Assembly: GCA_040905705.1 (NCBI GenBank)
Contig: JBBDQZ010000024.1
Coordinates: 1-64,000, forward strand
DNA length: 64,000 nt
Direction: 5' to 3'
From: JBBDQZ01 sp040905705
GTDB lineage: Bacteria > Bacteroidota > Rhodothermia > Balneolales > Natronogracilivirgulaceae
The notes under the pieces are model-generated. The model was not told the origin of the DNA and made no database searches. It saw nothing but the letters and a program-made list of their open reading frames with translations. This document shows positions 17,486-26,187 of this stretch, in pieces; position 1 is the stretch's first letter, and each line of letters begins with the position of its first letter. A program made the translations under genes and the position numbers.

Positions 17486-18973
17486 TCAGAAATCGTGCTC
17501 AATAATTCTGTTTTCGCGGAAGTCATACAGAGTAAGACTACGAATTGTATAAATTCCAATCCAGTAATTGCGCAGTGCCTGAATGTAGTTTCTTCGGGCT
17601 GTGTCCCGCTCTCGTTGTGCAATAAAAAGATTGGTGATATCAATCCGTCCAATCCGGTAACGGTCGCGGGCAACATTGTAACGACGTTCGGCAATCTGGT
17701 CCGACAGTTCCGCCAGCTGATATTGATTAAAAAGCTGTCTGAACTCATCTACCGAATTCTCTACCTCAAGTTCAAACTGACGCTGGTCATAGGTGATATC
17801 ATCTGTTACACGACGCTGGGTATTCCGTGCGGCATTAACTTCGGCCTGCTGTTTGCCCCAATTGTAAATAGGTACCTGGAATTGAAAATTTACTCCTTGC
17901 CTGTTCAACGGATCCTGATAAACCATGTCAAAATCAGGGGATGTTTGACTTAAACCGTAAGATATTGAAGCCGTTGCCTGAAAAGAGTTTTGTTTAACCG
18001 CCTGATCGAGCGTTCGTTCAGCCAGCGTTTCCTGAATTTCAAAATTGAGAAAAGTACTGTTGTTCTGCAATGCCATTTCCAGAGCAAGCTGTGCATCAAT
18101 ATCCAGCTCGGGCGGATCCGGCGGTAACTCAACGTCGATCGGGGTATCGGATTCCAGGCCAAGAATCAGCCGGAATTCTTTTAACTGCTGTTCGTAACTG
18201 ATCTGGGTTTGTGACAGGGTTGACTCGGCATTACGTAGTTCCAGTTCTGACTGAAGCAAATCATTTTCCGCTATACTGCCGACATTATACCGGCCCTGGG
18301 AAATATTATATACCGAGTCGTTGACAGATACATTAAATCCGGCAATATCCAGATTGATCTTGGCCAGCAATACGTCAAAATACTGCCGGGTAACCGTTAA
18401 TGAAAGCTCTTCTATGTCCTCCACATATTCCTTCCGGGCGGCCTCCAGTTGCATAGGCTCTATACGTCTTCGCCACTTCAGGTTATTGAAGGCAAAAAGG
18501 GGTTGATTGTAGCTGATTGAAACCGGTGTGGATGTCCATTGATATGTATTTTCACCATAAAATATTCCGTGTCTCTGTATTCCTGAAGTAACATTTAATG
18601 AGCCACCCGTGTATATGACCGGCTGTGATATCCGAGCAGTAACCGAAGCATTTGATTGTTGAGTATAGATTACTGAAGTCGATCCGTCGGAGTTTAACAA
18701 TTCACGGAAATTCCGGTTATAGTTCGGAGCATTCCCCGATACACTCAATCCGGGTAAAAGATCGGCCCTGTACGACTGATAGGACCACTGACTCGCTGTT
18801 AATTGATATCGTGCCGTAATGGCAAATGGGCTGTACTCTTTAGCCAATTCAATAGCTTCATCTAAGGATAGCGCCTCAATATCTTCGGTTTGCTGGGCTA
18901 ATCCTTTGAAGGGCATCCATGCCATAAGAATAAAAAAAATTATGGGCAAGATGATATAATACTTATGAATCAT
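17486..18973 (-). CDS. TolC-family outer-membrane efflux protein
   Basis: 495 aa. Signal peptide (IILPIIFFILMAWMPFKGLAQ), then two copies of the outer-membrane efflux protein repeat with long coiled helices (EDIEELSLTVTRQYFDVLLA and the second-half VENSVDEFRQLFNQYQLAEL) and the typical ARDRYRIGRIDITNLFIAQRERDTARRNYIQALRNYW near the end. It forms the outer-membrane channel of a tripartite pump. It is the last gene of the minus-strand operon ATPase, adaptor, adaptor, permease, TolC, and lies 26 bases after the permease. It might also serve the left-hand adaptor/permease set, which lacks a TolC gene. Confidence 0.9.
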   Translation of the reverse strand: MIHKYYIILPIIFFILMAWMPFKGLAQQTEDIEALSLDEAIELAKEYSPFAITARYQLTASQWSYQSYRADLLPGLSVSGNAPNYNRNFRELLNSDGSTSVIYTQQSNASVTARISQPVIYTGGSLNVTSGIQRHGIFYGENTYQWTSTPVSISYNQPLFAFNNLKWRRRIEPMQLEAARKEYVEDIEELSLTVTRQYFDVLLAKINLDIAGFNVSVNDSVYNISQGRYNVGSIAENDLLQSELELRNAESTLSQTQISYEQQLKEFRLILGLESDTPIDVELPPDPPELDIDAQLALEMALQNNSTFLNFEIQETLAERTLDQAVKQNSFQATASISYGLSQTSPDFDMVYQDPLNRQGVNFQFQVPIYNWGKQQAEVNAARNTQRRVTDDITYDQRQFELEVENSVDEFRQLFNQYQLAELSDQIAERRYNVARDRYRIGRIDITNLFIAQRERDTARRNYIQALRNYWIGIYTIRSLTLYDFRENRIIEHDF

Positions 18974-18999
18974 GGTAATAAATTATTTGAATGTATAAA

Positions 19000-20334
19000 C
19001 TATTCCCGCCTCAATGCAACGACAGGGTCTTGCTCGGCGGCTCTTTTCGCCGGAAAATAGCCGAATATCACACCGATGGCGGTAGCAACACCAAATGAGA
19101 TCAGAATGGATCCCACGGTTATCAGGGTTACAATATCGGCGACAATCTGTATGATATAGCTCAGAATAAACCCAAGCGTAATGCCGATAATACCACCGAT
19201 CACACTTATAACCAGTGCTTCCGTGAGAAACTGAAAACGGATATCCTGTTGCAAGGCACCGACAGCCCGGCGTACACCAATCTCTCTGAAACGTTCAACA
19301 ACCGATGCAAGCATAATATTCATGATGCCGATTCCTCCCACAATCAATGAAATGGAAGCAATTGACGCCAGCACAATATTAAAAATACGTTTGGTCCGCT
19401 GTTCTTGTTGCAGTAACAATTCAGGGACCGTTATCTCAAAATCTATTACGTCATTATGACGCCTTTGCAACATTCGAGATATGATTTCCGATATAGTTAT
19501 ACTGAACTCACTGTCGGTTACACGTACTATCAGTTTGTCCAGCTGATGATAATTGAAATCATCTGAACTATTCCCGCCCAGATCATTGCTGGTAACCTGT
19601 GCACGATTCCTGAATCGTATTAAAGTAGTTGTGACCGGTGCATATATATCCATATTGTAATCACGGATGCCGAGATTCTCAATCTGGCTGGCGGTCAGCC
19701 TCTTTTCCTGTAAAACCCCAATCACCGTATACCAGATATTCCCTGCCTTGATCTGTTGTCCTATCGGATTTTCACCCGGGAAAAAACGGGCACGAATACC
19801 GTGTCCGATAACTACTACCGGTGCGGCTTCCTCCATGTGTCTGGCCGTAAAATTGCGACCGGAAGTCAGTTCAAATTGATTAACGTTGAAATACTGTTCA
19901 TTAACACCAACCAGTTTTCCGGTTCGCAATCGTCCATTACGGATAATCTGGGTATCATGAATAATTTCCGGTGATATATGTTCCACATAGGGGATATGTG
20001 TAATGATGCTCTCCATATCCTCCAGAGTAAGTCCCGGGCTGAACCTGCGTTGGCGGTTTTCAGCATTTTCATCATTATTGTTGGTTTCTTCCGCCAGATC
20101 TTCGGCTACGGGCCCTTCCCGTTGTTCCATCACAGGCTCGATGATGATGTTGTTGGTACCAAGCACCTGCATATTCAACAGGACTTCCTGTTGAGCACCC
20201 TGGCCGATGGCCAGCATGGCAATTACGGAAGCCACCCCGAAAATAATACCCAGGGAAGTTAGCATGGAACGCAATTTATTCTGTTTGATGGCTTCAACAG
20301 CGATATCAAGATTGTATAAAATTATCTCAAACAA
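19000..20334 (-). CDS. MacB-type ABC permease of the second efflux operon
   Basis: 444 aa. TM1 (LRSMLTSLGIIFGVASVIAMLAIG), a periplasmic core domain with an extra Asn/Glu-rich insert near residues 75-95 (EDLAEETNNNDENAENRQRR), then the three-TM FtsX domain with ERFREIGVRRAVGALQQDI and C-terminal FPAKRAAEQDPVVALRRE. Only one permease gene is present here, so a homodimer is expected, unlike the left-hand system. A 263-base non-coding spacer separates it from the upstream adaptor gene, longer than elsewhere in the operon; I see nothing definite in it. Confidence 0.9.
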   Translation of the reverse strand: MFEIILYNLDIAVEAIKQNKLRSMLTSLGIIFGVASVIAMLAIGQGAQQEVLLNMQVLGTNNIIIEPVMEQREGPVAEDLAEETNNNDENAENRQRRFSPGLTLEDMESIITHIPYVEHISPEIIHDTQIIRNGRLRTGKLVGVNEQYFNVNQFELTSGRNFTARHMEEAAPVVVIGHGIRARFFPGENPIGQQIKAGNIWYTVIGVLQEKRLTASQIENLGIRDYNMDIYAPVTTTLIRFRNRAQVTSNDLGGNSSDDFNYHQLDKLIVRVTDSEFSITISEIISRMLQRRHNDVIDFEITVPELLLQQEQRTKRIFNIVLASIASISLIVGGIGIMNIMLASVVERFREIGVRRAVGALQQDIRFQFLTEALVISVIGGIIGITLGFILSYIIQIVADIVTLITVGSILISFGVATAIGVIFGYFPAKRAAEQDPVVALRRE

Positions 20335-20597
20335 GGTATATAGTCCGGAATTATCAATTAATATTGTATTTGAATAAACTCAGAATGATGATTTATTTTA
20401 ATGATGTTCAATCCTGTACAATCCACAAGATTTCTGAATCCCGGGGGTAGCACCGATTGGAAAAATTCAATAGGCAAAAGCATTGTTCGATGACACTTTC
20501 TCATTCAACAAGACATCATAGCATCTGTGTAATAACCGCTGATTCATAAGGATAAGTGGAGCCATCCATGGCTTAATCAAGCTTGTGCACTGAAAGC

Positions 20598-21956
20598 TTA
20601 TGCCATGGGTGTTTCATATATAAATGTATTGACCGTGTCCTTGTGAATCTCAATAGTTGAGGATAATTCATCGGGTACGGCATCCATGTCATTTTTGTTC
20701 TGTTCAATCACCTCTTCCGGCAACATATAGCGATTCACTTCATCCGCATCCGGTGGAGATGAGATCAAAATTTCATCGGATTCACTGATGCCTGCAAGAA
20801 CAATCACATCCGTATTGTTCATTGGGCCCAAAAGAACTTGTTGAAGTACGATATTTGAATCCTCCCTTTTATACACAAAATGGGAATCGTCAATCAGATA
20901 AATAGTTTCCAGTGGGACATAAGTAACATCTGATTCCGAATAAACATGGATGGTATTGGACGTTGTCATCGTCGGCCTCAACTCAGGATCGTATTCATTG
21001 ATATGGACGACCACTTCAAAAACACGTGCATCTGTACCCGATCTCTGCTCTCCAATATTGGCAACAGAAATTATTTCACCGGTTAGTTTTTTGTCAGGAT
21101 CGGCGTCCAAACCTATATCCACCATCAGACCGGGCTTGATCTTCTGAATTTCCACTTCATTAATATAGGTAATGGATTCCATTGCGCCGAAATCAGGTAA
21201 TGTTGCGATTTCCGGATCATGCGATCTGACGGTACTTCCAACCGTAGTCCTGCGCCCCCGCCTGTCGCGAAGGTACACGACCATACCGTCTCTCGGTGAA
21301 CGAATGGTAAATTCATCATCCAGCCTTTGAAGACTCTCAAGTGTGTTCAATTCATCTAACAAATCGGCCTCGATCTCCCTAAGTCGTGCTTCAGCCTGGC
21401 GTCTACGGGTTTCATAATTGATTTGTTCCTGTGCATACTGTCGCTCGACCCGCTCCAGTTCAATTTGTGCCTGTCGTTGTACAGCTGGTGATTCATAAAT
21501 GGATTGCTCTACAGCAAGCCTGCTTTCTTCAATCTGTAACTCAAGATTCTCGATGTTATAGCGTGCTTCCGTAAGCGTCAGGGAACTGTCCAGTTGAGCT
21601 TGTTCATACTGGGCTTCGACCTCCTGAACATCCAATTCAGCCTCCTGCAATTCAGTATGGAGTTCGGTTAAATCCAGCTGTGCGATATAGTCGCCTTGAT
21701 TCACTTCGGTACCTTCTGGTACCATATCTATGATCTCAAATCGCCATATTCCTACCTCCCGTGCACCTCTTGGGCCCATTATTGTCAGTGAATTTCTCGC
21801 CCGCAGTTCACCACTGGCCGTGATAGTAACCTCAAAATCACCTGACTGTGGAAAAATAAAGGTATCACCTGCTTCATCATTTTCACGGCTGAAGACAGTC
21901 CATGCTATTAATACCAGCAGGAATCCTGTAAATGCCAAAATGGTAATTTTATTCAT
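20598..21956 (-). CDS. HlyD-family adaptor, copy B of tandem pair
   Basis: 452 aa. N-terminal TM anchor (ITILAFTGFLLVLIAWTVF), then GELRARNSLTIMGPRGAREVG, a long coiled-coil region (~residues 95-215; LQEAELDVQEVEAQYEQAQL to LREIEADLLDELNTLESL), the second lipoyl piece FTIRSPRDGMVVYLRDRRG and beta-barrel domains (SVANIGEQRSGTDARVFEV). It is strongly similar along its length to the adjacent upstream adaptor (21989-23314), which shows tandem duplication. The C-terminus carries an extra tail (YMLPEEVIEQNKNDMDAV...). It connects the permease to TolC in the periplasm. Confidence 0.88.
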   Translation of the reverse strand: MNKITILAFTGFLLVLIAWTVFSRENDEAGDTFIFPQSGDFEVTITASGELRARNSLTIMGPRGAREVGIWRFEIIDMVPEGTEVNQGDYIAQLDLTELHTELQEAELDVQEVEAQYEQAQLDSSLTLTEARYNIENLELQIEESRLAVEQSIYESPAVQRQAQIELERVERQYAQEQINYETRRRQAEARLREIEADLLDELNTLESLQRLDDEFTIRSPRDGMVVYLRDRRGRRTTVGSTVRSHDPEIATLPDFGAMESITYINEVEIQKIKPGLMVDIGLDADPDKKLTGEIISVANIGEQRSGTDARVFEVVVHINEYDPELRPTMTTSNTIHVYSESDVTYVPLETIYLIDDSHFVYKREDSNIVLQQVLLGPMNNTDVIVLAGISESDEILISSPPDADEVNRYMLPEEVIEQNKNDMDAVPDELSSTIEIHKDTVNTFIYETPMA

Positions 21957-21988
21957 TTTTCTGATATCGTTATTTTATAGCCAATTAT

Positions 21989-23314
21989 TTACGGAGTATC
22001 CGGGCTATTATAAATCGCCAGCTCCCCCTCCTGGCTTATTTCCGGTTCTTCTCTGTTTTCTTCAATCTCCTCTTCTGGTAACATGAAACGCCTCAGGTCC
22101 TCGGGGTCGGGTGGCATTGAAATCAACAATTCATCATTTTCATTAACCCCTGCCAAAAGCACTACATCATTAGCATTCACTGCACCCGGAATCACCTGTT
22201 GCATAACCAGCACTGACCCATTTTTTTTGAATACAAAATGGGAGTCGTCAATCAAATGAACTGCCTCCAATGGTGCATAGAGTGTGTTCTCAATGGTTTG
22301 TACATGAATCCTGTTATTCGTTGACATCGTTGGCCGCAGTTCGTTATCGAATTCATTGATATGAATCACGACTTCAAATACCCTTGCATCGGTACCGGAA
22401 CGTTGCTCACCAATGTTAGCAATGGAGATAATATTGCCGGTTAATCGCTTATTACGATCTGCATCCATTGTAATAGTCACCGGTTGATCGAGCTGAATTT
22501 TTCGAATATCCACCTCATTTATATAGGTTACCGATTCCATCGCCCCGATATCAGGCATTTCCGCTATAACCGGATTCTGTATATTAATTGTACTGCCCAC
22601 CGTTGTACGTTGCCCCCAATTGTTTCTCCTGTAGACAATCATTCCATCACCCGGGGCATGTATGGTAAATTCGTTTTCAAGTGACCTGATACGTTGCAGT
22701 TGATTACGCTCAGCTCCAAGGCTGGCTTCGATTTGCCTTATTCGTGATTCTAACTGCTTCTGACGAGTCGCATAGTTAACTTTTTCCTGTTCGAACTGAC
22801 GCTCTGCCCTTTCCAGATCTATCTGTGCCTGACGCTGAACTGCCGGTGATTCATATACGGATTGTTCTAAAGCAATTTGACGTTCTTCAATTTGATATTC
22901 AAGATTTTTCATGTTAAATCGGCCCTGTGTAAGCGAAAGAGAGCTGTCCAGTATCGCTTGTTCATACCGGGCTTCGGCCTCCTGGACTTCCAATTCAGCC
23001 TCCAGTAATTCAGTATGCAGTTCCGTTAAATCCAGTTGCGCTACATAGTCACCTTCCTCGACCAGAGTGCCTTCAGGAACGATGTCATTTATAAGCAACT
23101 GATACACGCCGACTTCCCTCGCACCTCTGGGGCCCATAATCTGCAAAGAATTTCTGGCTCTCAATTCACCACCAACGGATATCGCAACATTGAACTCCCC
23201 CCGGCTGGGAGTAATAAATATAGCATTTGTATTGCTTGTTTCACCGCCGGCAAAAACCCAGAAAATGAGTATGATTAATATCCCGATAAGTGAAAAACTT
23301 GCTTTTTTATTCAT
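21989..23314 (-). CDS. HlyD-family adaptor, copy A of tandem pair
   Basis: 441 aa, paralogue of the next gene downstream, with the same domain order: TM anchor (FSLIGILIILIFWVFAG), GELRARNSLQIMGPRGAREVG, coiled coil (LLEAELEVQEAEARYEQAIL onward), FTIHAPGDGMIVYRRNNWG, and the block SIANIGEQRSGTDARVFEV shared almost exactly with copy B. It ends with a Glu-rich tail after RRFMLPEEEIEE. The gap to copy B is 32 bases. Two adaptors in one MacAB-type operon could form a mixed hexamer, or one may be redundant; the sequence does not decide. Confidence 0.88.
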   Translation of the reverse strand: MNKKASFSLIGILIILIFWVFAGGETSNTNAIFITPSRGEFNVAISVGGELRARNSLQIMGPRGAREVGVYQLLINDIVPEGTLVEEGDYVAQLDLTELHTELLEAELEVQEAEARYEQAILDSSLSLTQGRFNMKNLEYQIEERQIALEQSVYESPAVQRQAQIDLERAERQFEQEKVNYATRQKQLESRIRQIEASLGAERNQLQRIRSLENEFTIHAPGDGMIVYRRNNWGQRTTVGSTINIQNPVIAEMPDIGAMESVTYINEVDIRKIQLDQPVTITMDADRNKRLTGNIISIANIGEQRSGTDARVFEVVIHINEFDNELRPTMSTNNRIHVQTIENTLYAPLEAVHLIDDSHFVFKKNGSVLVMQQVIPGAVNANDVVLLAGVNENDELLISMPPDPEDLRRFMLPEEEIEENREEPEISQEGELAIYNSPDTP

Positions 23315-23423
23315 TGCACATTCTGAGATGAATTGAGGTAAATAGTATGAGGTAACGTATCTGGTTTGGACAATTTTTTGATTTCAGGTACTAAAAATCT
23401 CTTATATAAATTTATAGGGCTTT

Positions 23424-24149
23424 TTACGAGGCAAGGGCTTCTTTTGCAAGAAATGGTTCGGGCACCGGATCGTCACTTTCAATTTGGCCATCTCGCAATC
23501 GTATAATCCGGCGGGCATGCCTGGCTATTTCTTCTTCGTGTGTAACAAGTATTATGGTATTCCCTGATCTGTAAAGCTCTTCAAACAGAACCATGATTTC
23601 ATGGCCGGTTTTGGTATCGAGACTTCCCGTCGGTTCATCCGCAAGCAGAATAGATGGGTTATTGACCAATGCCCGTGCAACAGCAACGCGCTGGGACTGG
23701 CCACCCGAAAGCTGACTGGGAATATGGTCTATTCGATTGCCAAGCCCGACTTTGGTCAATACGGCAGTAGCTCTTTCCCGCCGTTCAGTCAATTTGGTCC
23801 GTGAATAGATCAATGGCAGTTCGACATTCGACAAGCAGTTACTCTTGGGTAACAAATTGAATGTTTGAAATATAAATCCGATCTCTTTATTGCGGATCCA
23901 TGCCAATTCATTGTCATTCATCTTGCTCACATTGTTACCATTAAGAACATACTTCCCCGAAGTAGGCGTATCGAGACATCCGATGACGTTCATGAGTGTA
24001 GACTTGCCGGATCCGGAAGGCCCCATGATCGCGATATATTCATTTTTTTGAATATTGAATGTAACTCCATTGAGTGCATGAACAAGAGTATCCCCCATTT
24101 CATAAATTCGCATTAAATCTTCTATCTGTATGACAGGTTCTTCGTTCAT
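23424..24149 (-). CDS. ABC transporter ATPase, MacB/LolD family, second system
   Basis: 241 aa, a normal-length ATPase of this family. Walker A GPSGSGKS, Q loop FIFQTFNLLPKSNCL, signature LSGGQSQR, Walker B ILLADEPTGSLD and H-loop VTHEEE are all intact. It lacks the acidic/histidine-rich N-terminal extension of the ATPase at 5112-5948. It is the first gene of the minus-strand operon leading through two adaptors and a permease to TolC, so its promoter should lie in 24150-24650. Confidence 0.92.
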   Translation of the reverse strand: MNEEPVIQIEDLMRIYEMGDTLVHALNGVTFNIQKNEYIAIMGPSGSGKSTLMNVIGCLDTPTSGKYVLNGNNVSKMNDNELAWIRNKEIGFIFQTFNLLPKSNCLSNVELPLIYSRTKLTERRERATAVLTKVGLGNRIDHIPSQLSGGQSQRVAVARALVNNPSILLADEPTGSLDTKTGHEIMVLFEELYRSGNTIILVTHEEEIARHARRIIRLRDGQIESDDPVPEPFLAKEALAS

Positions 24150-24650
24150 ATCAGGCTATTGGTGAAATCTATTTTGTTCTCTGTTTGTATATAAATCTTG
24201 TTTCCGGCACAGGTTAGACGAACAAAACAACTGAAAGTTGTAGTATTTTATATCGAAAAATTATTTATGAGCGGATTTACTGACATCCAGTGAGTCAGAT
24301 GATTCCCTGTCCGGCATTTCTTCAGCACCTCATTCTGCAACTTATTATCGGAATAGAAACAGGGATGGCTTTTTTTAGAATGGAAATTAAATTTCCATAT
24401 TCATGATATTCATGGTAGTGTGCAAAGCACCCTTCAATCACATTAACACAGAAAAGCAAGAAACCTTTATGTACATTACGAAGAAACAACACTTGAATGA
24501 TTAAGGAATTGACAGTAAACTGTTCAAAGGTATAAACGAACAAAACCGCGAATCCTTATAAGGTAGCATATTTCTCCAGTTTATTGCGGCTGGAATCCAT
24601 ATATACAAAGGTAAACAATCATAAAATTTGTTAATTAAACTTCAGCGATC
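24150..24650. other. Intergenic region between divergent genes
   Basis: 501 bases between the minus-strand efflux operon and the plus-strand glycosidase gene. No convincing coding frame. It holds an interrupted palindrome (24380-24398, listed separately) and, next to it, the short direct repeat TATTCATG at about 24399-24413. Confidence 0.45.
24380..24398. promoter_or_regulatory. Palindrome, possible operator
   Basis: ATGGAAATT (24380-24388), one central A, then AATTTCCAT (24390-24398): perfect 9-base arms. It lies about 230 bases from the efflux ATPase start and 250 bases from the glycosidase start, so either gene could be controlled. No local regulator gene matches it, and the role is a guess. 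Confidence 0.3.
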
Positions 24651-26021
24651 ATGAAAATCAACCGAAGAAATTTTGTAAAAAAAGCAGCACTGGCAGGTGT
24701 AGCATCAGCTGTAGTCAGTAAAGAAGGTGTAACCAAAACTATTGAAGCTCCTGCTGTGCTGAAAGGCCAGGATGACCGAATCGTAAGACTCGGATTTATT
24801 GGAGTGGGAGGCATGGGAACAAACTTGTTGCGGTCGTGTGTGTCCATGCAGGATGTGCAAATACCTGCAATTTGTGACATTGACCCTTCCGCTTTGAACA
24901 ACGCCCTTGACATTGTTGAAGATTCCGGTAGAAATCGACCTGATGCCTACTCTGAAAATGAGGTAGATTATTTAAATCTTGTAGTCAGAGATGATCTTGA
25001 TGCCGTCGTTATTGCGACTCCATGGCTATGGCATACACCTATGAGTGTGGCGGCAATGAAAGCCGGCAAGCATGTTGCCACGGAAGTATGGGGAGCCTCC
25101 AGTATTGAGGAGTGCTGGGCGTTGGTCAATGCTGCTGAAGAAACGGGTATGCAATGTATGATGCTGGAAAACCATTGCTACGACCGCATTGAAATGTCGG
25201 TTTTGAAAATGGTTAGAGAAGGTTTGTTTGGTGAAACAACACACTTTGAATGTGGGTATTGCCATGACCTCCGAAATGTTAAATTTAATCCTGGTGTGGA
25301 ATTCGGCCCGGGAGCAGAGGGAGAAGCTCGATGGAGAACCATACATTCGGTTAAAAGGAACGGGGATCTGTATCCAACCCATGGCCTCGGGCCAATTGCG
25401 AACTATGTGAATGATAACAGGGGTAACAGAATGGTCACCCTGACGTCAACGGCGACAAAGTCAAGAAGCCTGGCGGAATATGTTGAAAGAGTCGGGGGTG
25501 AAAATCATCCAAATAACGAAATAAACTGGTCCCTTGGAGATGTTGTGTCCACTGTTATCAAGTGCCAAAACGGGGAAACCATTACCGTAACTCATGATAC
25601 AAATTCCCCTCGTCCATATTCCAATAATATGCTTGTACAGGGAACCCGCGGAATCTGGATTTATCACAGAAACCTCGCCAACTCCATACACATAGAGGGC
25701 AGAAGCCCTGATCACAGGTGGGAGCCCTGGGAAGAATATATGCCCGAATTTGAACACCCCCTATGGGAAAAGTTCCTTCGAGAGGGTGTACAGGGTGATC
25801 ATGGGGGAGCCGGCTATCTCAAAATCCGCTCTTTTGTAGAATGCATGAAGAGACAAGTTCCAACACCTATCGATGTTTATGATACAGCTGCCTGGATTGC
25901 TGTAACACCACTTTCTGAAAAATCGATAACGGCCGGTAGTGCACCTGTTGACTTTCCCGACTTTACAACGGGCAAATGGATGGAAAACAAACCTATTTTT
26001 GGCCTGAATGAAGATTACTAA
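24651..26021 (+). CDS. Tat-exported GH109-type glycosidase (Gfo/Idh/MocA fold)
   Basis: 456 aa. The N-terminus has a Tat-like signal (INRRNFVKKAALAGVASAV). A Rossmann domain follows (LGFIGVGGMGTNLLRS near 50-65; ICDIDPSA). The sequence follows GH109 alpha-N-acetylgalactosaminidases closely from memory of the Elizabethkingia enzyme: PWLWHTPMSVAAMKAGKHV, LENHCYDRIEMSVL, GYCHDLRNVKFN, EARWRTIHS, GDLYPTHGLGPI, NGETITVTHDTNSPRPY, then DVYDTAAWIAVTPLSEKS and DFTTGKWMENKPIF. GH109 enzymes use bound NAD in a redox-assisted cleavage mechanism; the Tyr/His of YPTHG are conserved. Likely periplasmic. Exact sugar specificity is not shown by sequence, and an oxidoreductase role remains possible. Confidence 0.85.
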   Translation: MKINRRNFVKKAALAGVASAVVSKEGVTKTIEAPAVLKGQDDRIVRLGFIGVGGMGTNLLRSCVSMQDVQIPAICDIDPSALNNALDIVEDSGRNRPDAYSENEVDYLNLVVRDDLDAVVIATPWLWHTPMSVAAMKAGKHVATEVWGASSIEECWALVNAAEETGMQCMMLENHCYDRIEMSVLKMVREGLFGETTHFECGYCHDLRNVKFNPGVEFGPGAEGEARWRTIHSVKRNGDLYPTHGLGPIANYVNDNRGNRMVTLTSTATKSRSLAEYVERVGGENHPNNEINWSLGDVVSTVIKCQNGETITVTHDTNSPRPYSNNMLVQGTRGIWIYHRNLANSIHIEGRSPDHRWEPWEEYMPEFEHPLWEKFLREGVQGDHGGAGYLKIRSFVECMKRQVPTPIDVYDTAAWIAVTPLSEKSITAGSAPVDFPDFTTGKWMENKPIFGLNEDY

Positions 26022-26187
26022 CTTCGATTAATAACAGGCTGTTATGCCATAACAAATCATTTATTAAATTGAACAAAAGGAAAAAGCTTTGTGCTGCAAC
26101 AATATGATGTGGTGCAAAGCTTTTTTTACCTTTAGGCAGTTGCTCTTTAACTTTAGCACAAGCAAACGTGTCTCGATAACACCCTTC

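Noticed and set aside
26165..26185. Half-site TCGATAACA before the ClC gene as a third LacI operator
   Set aside because: Only one half matches TGTTATCGATAACA; the other half (GTGTCT) does not, so it is not called.
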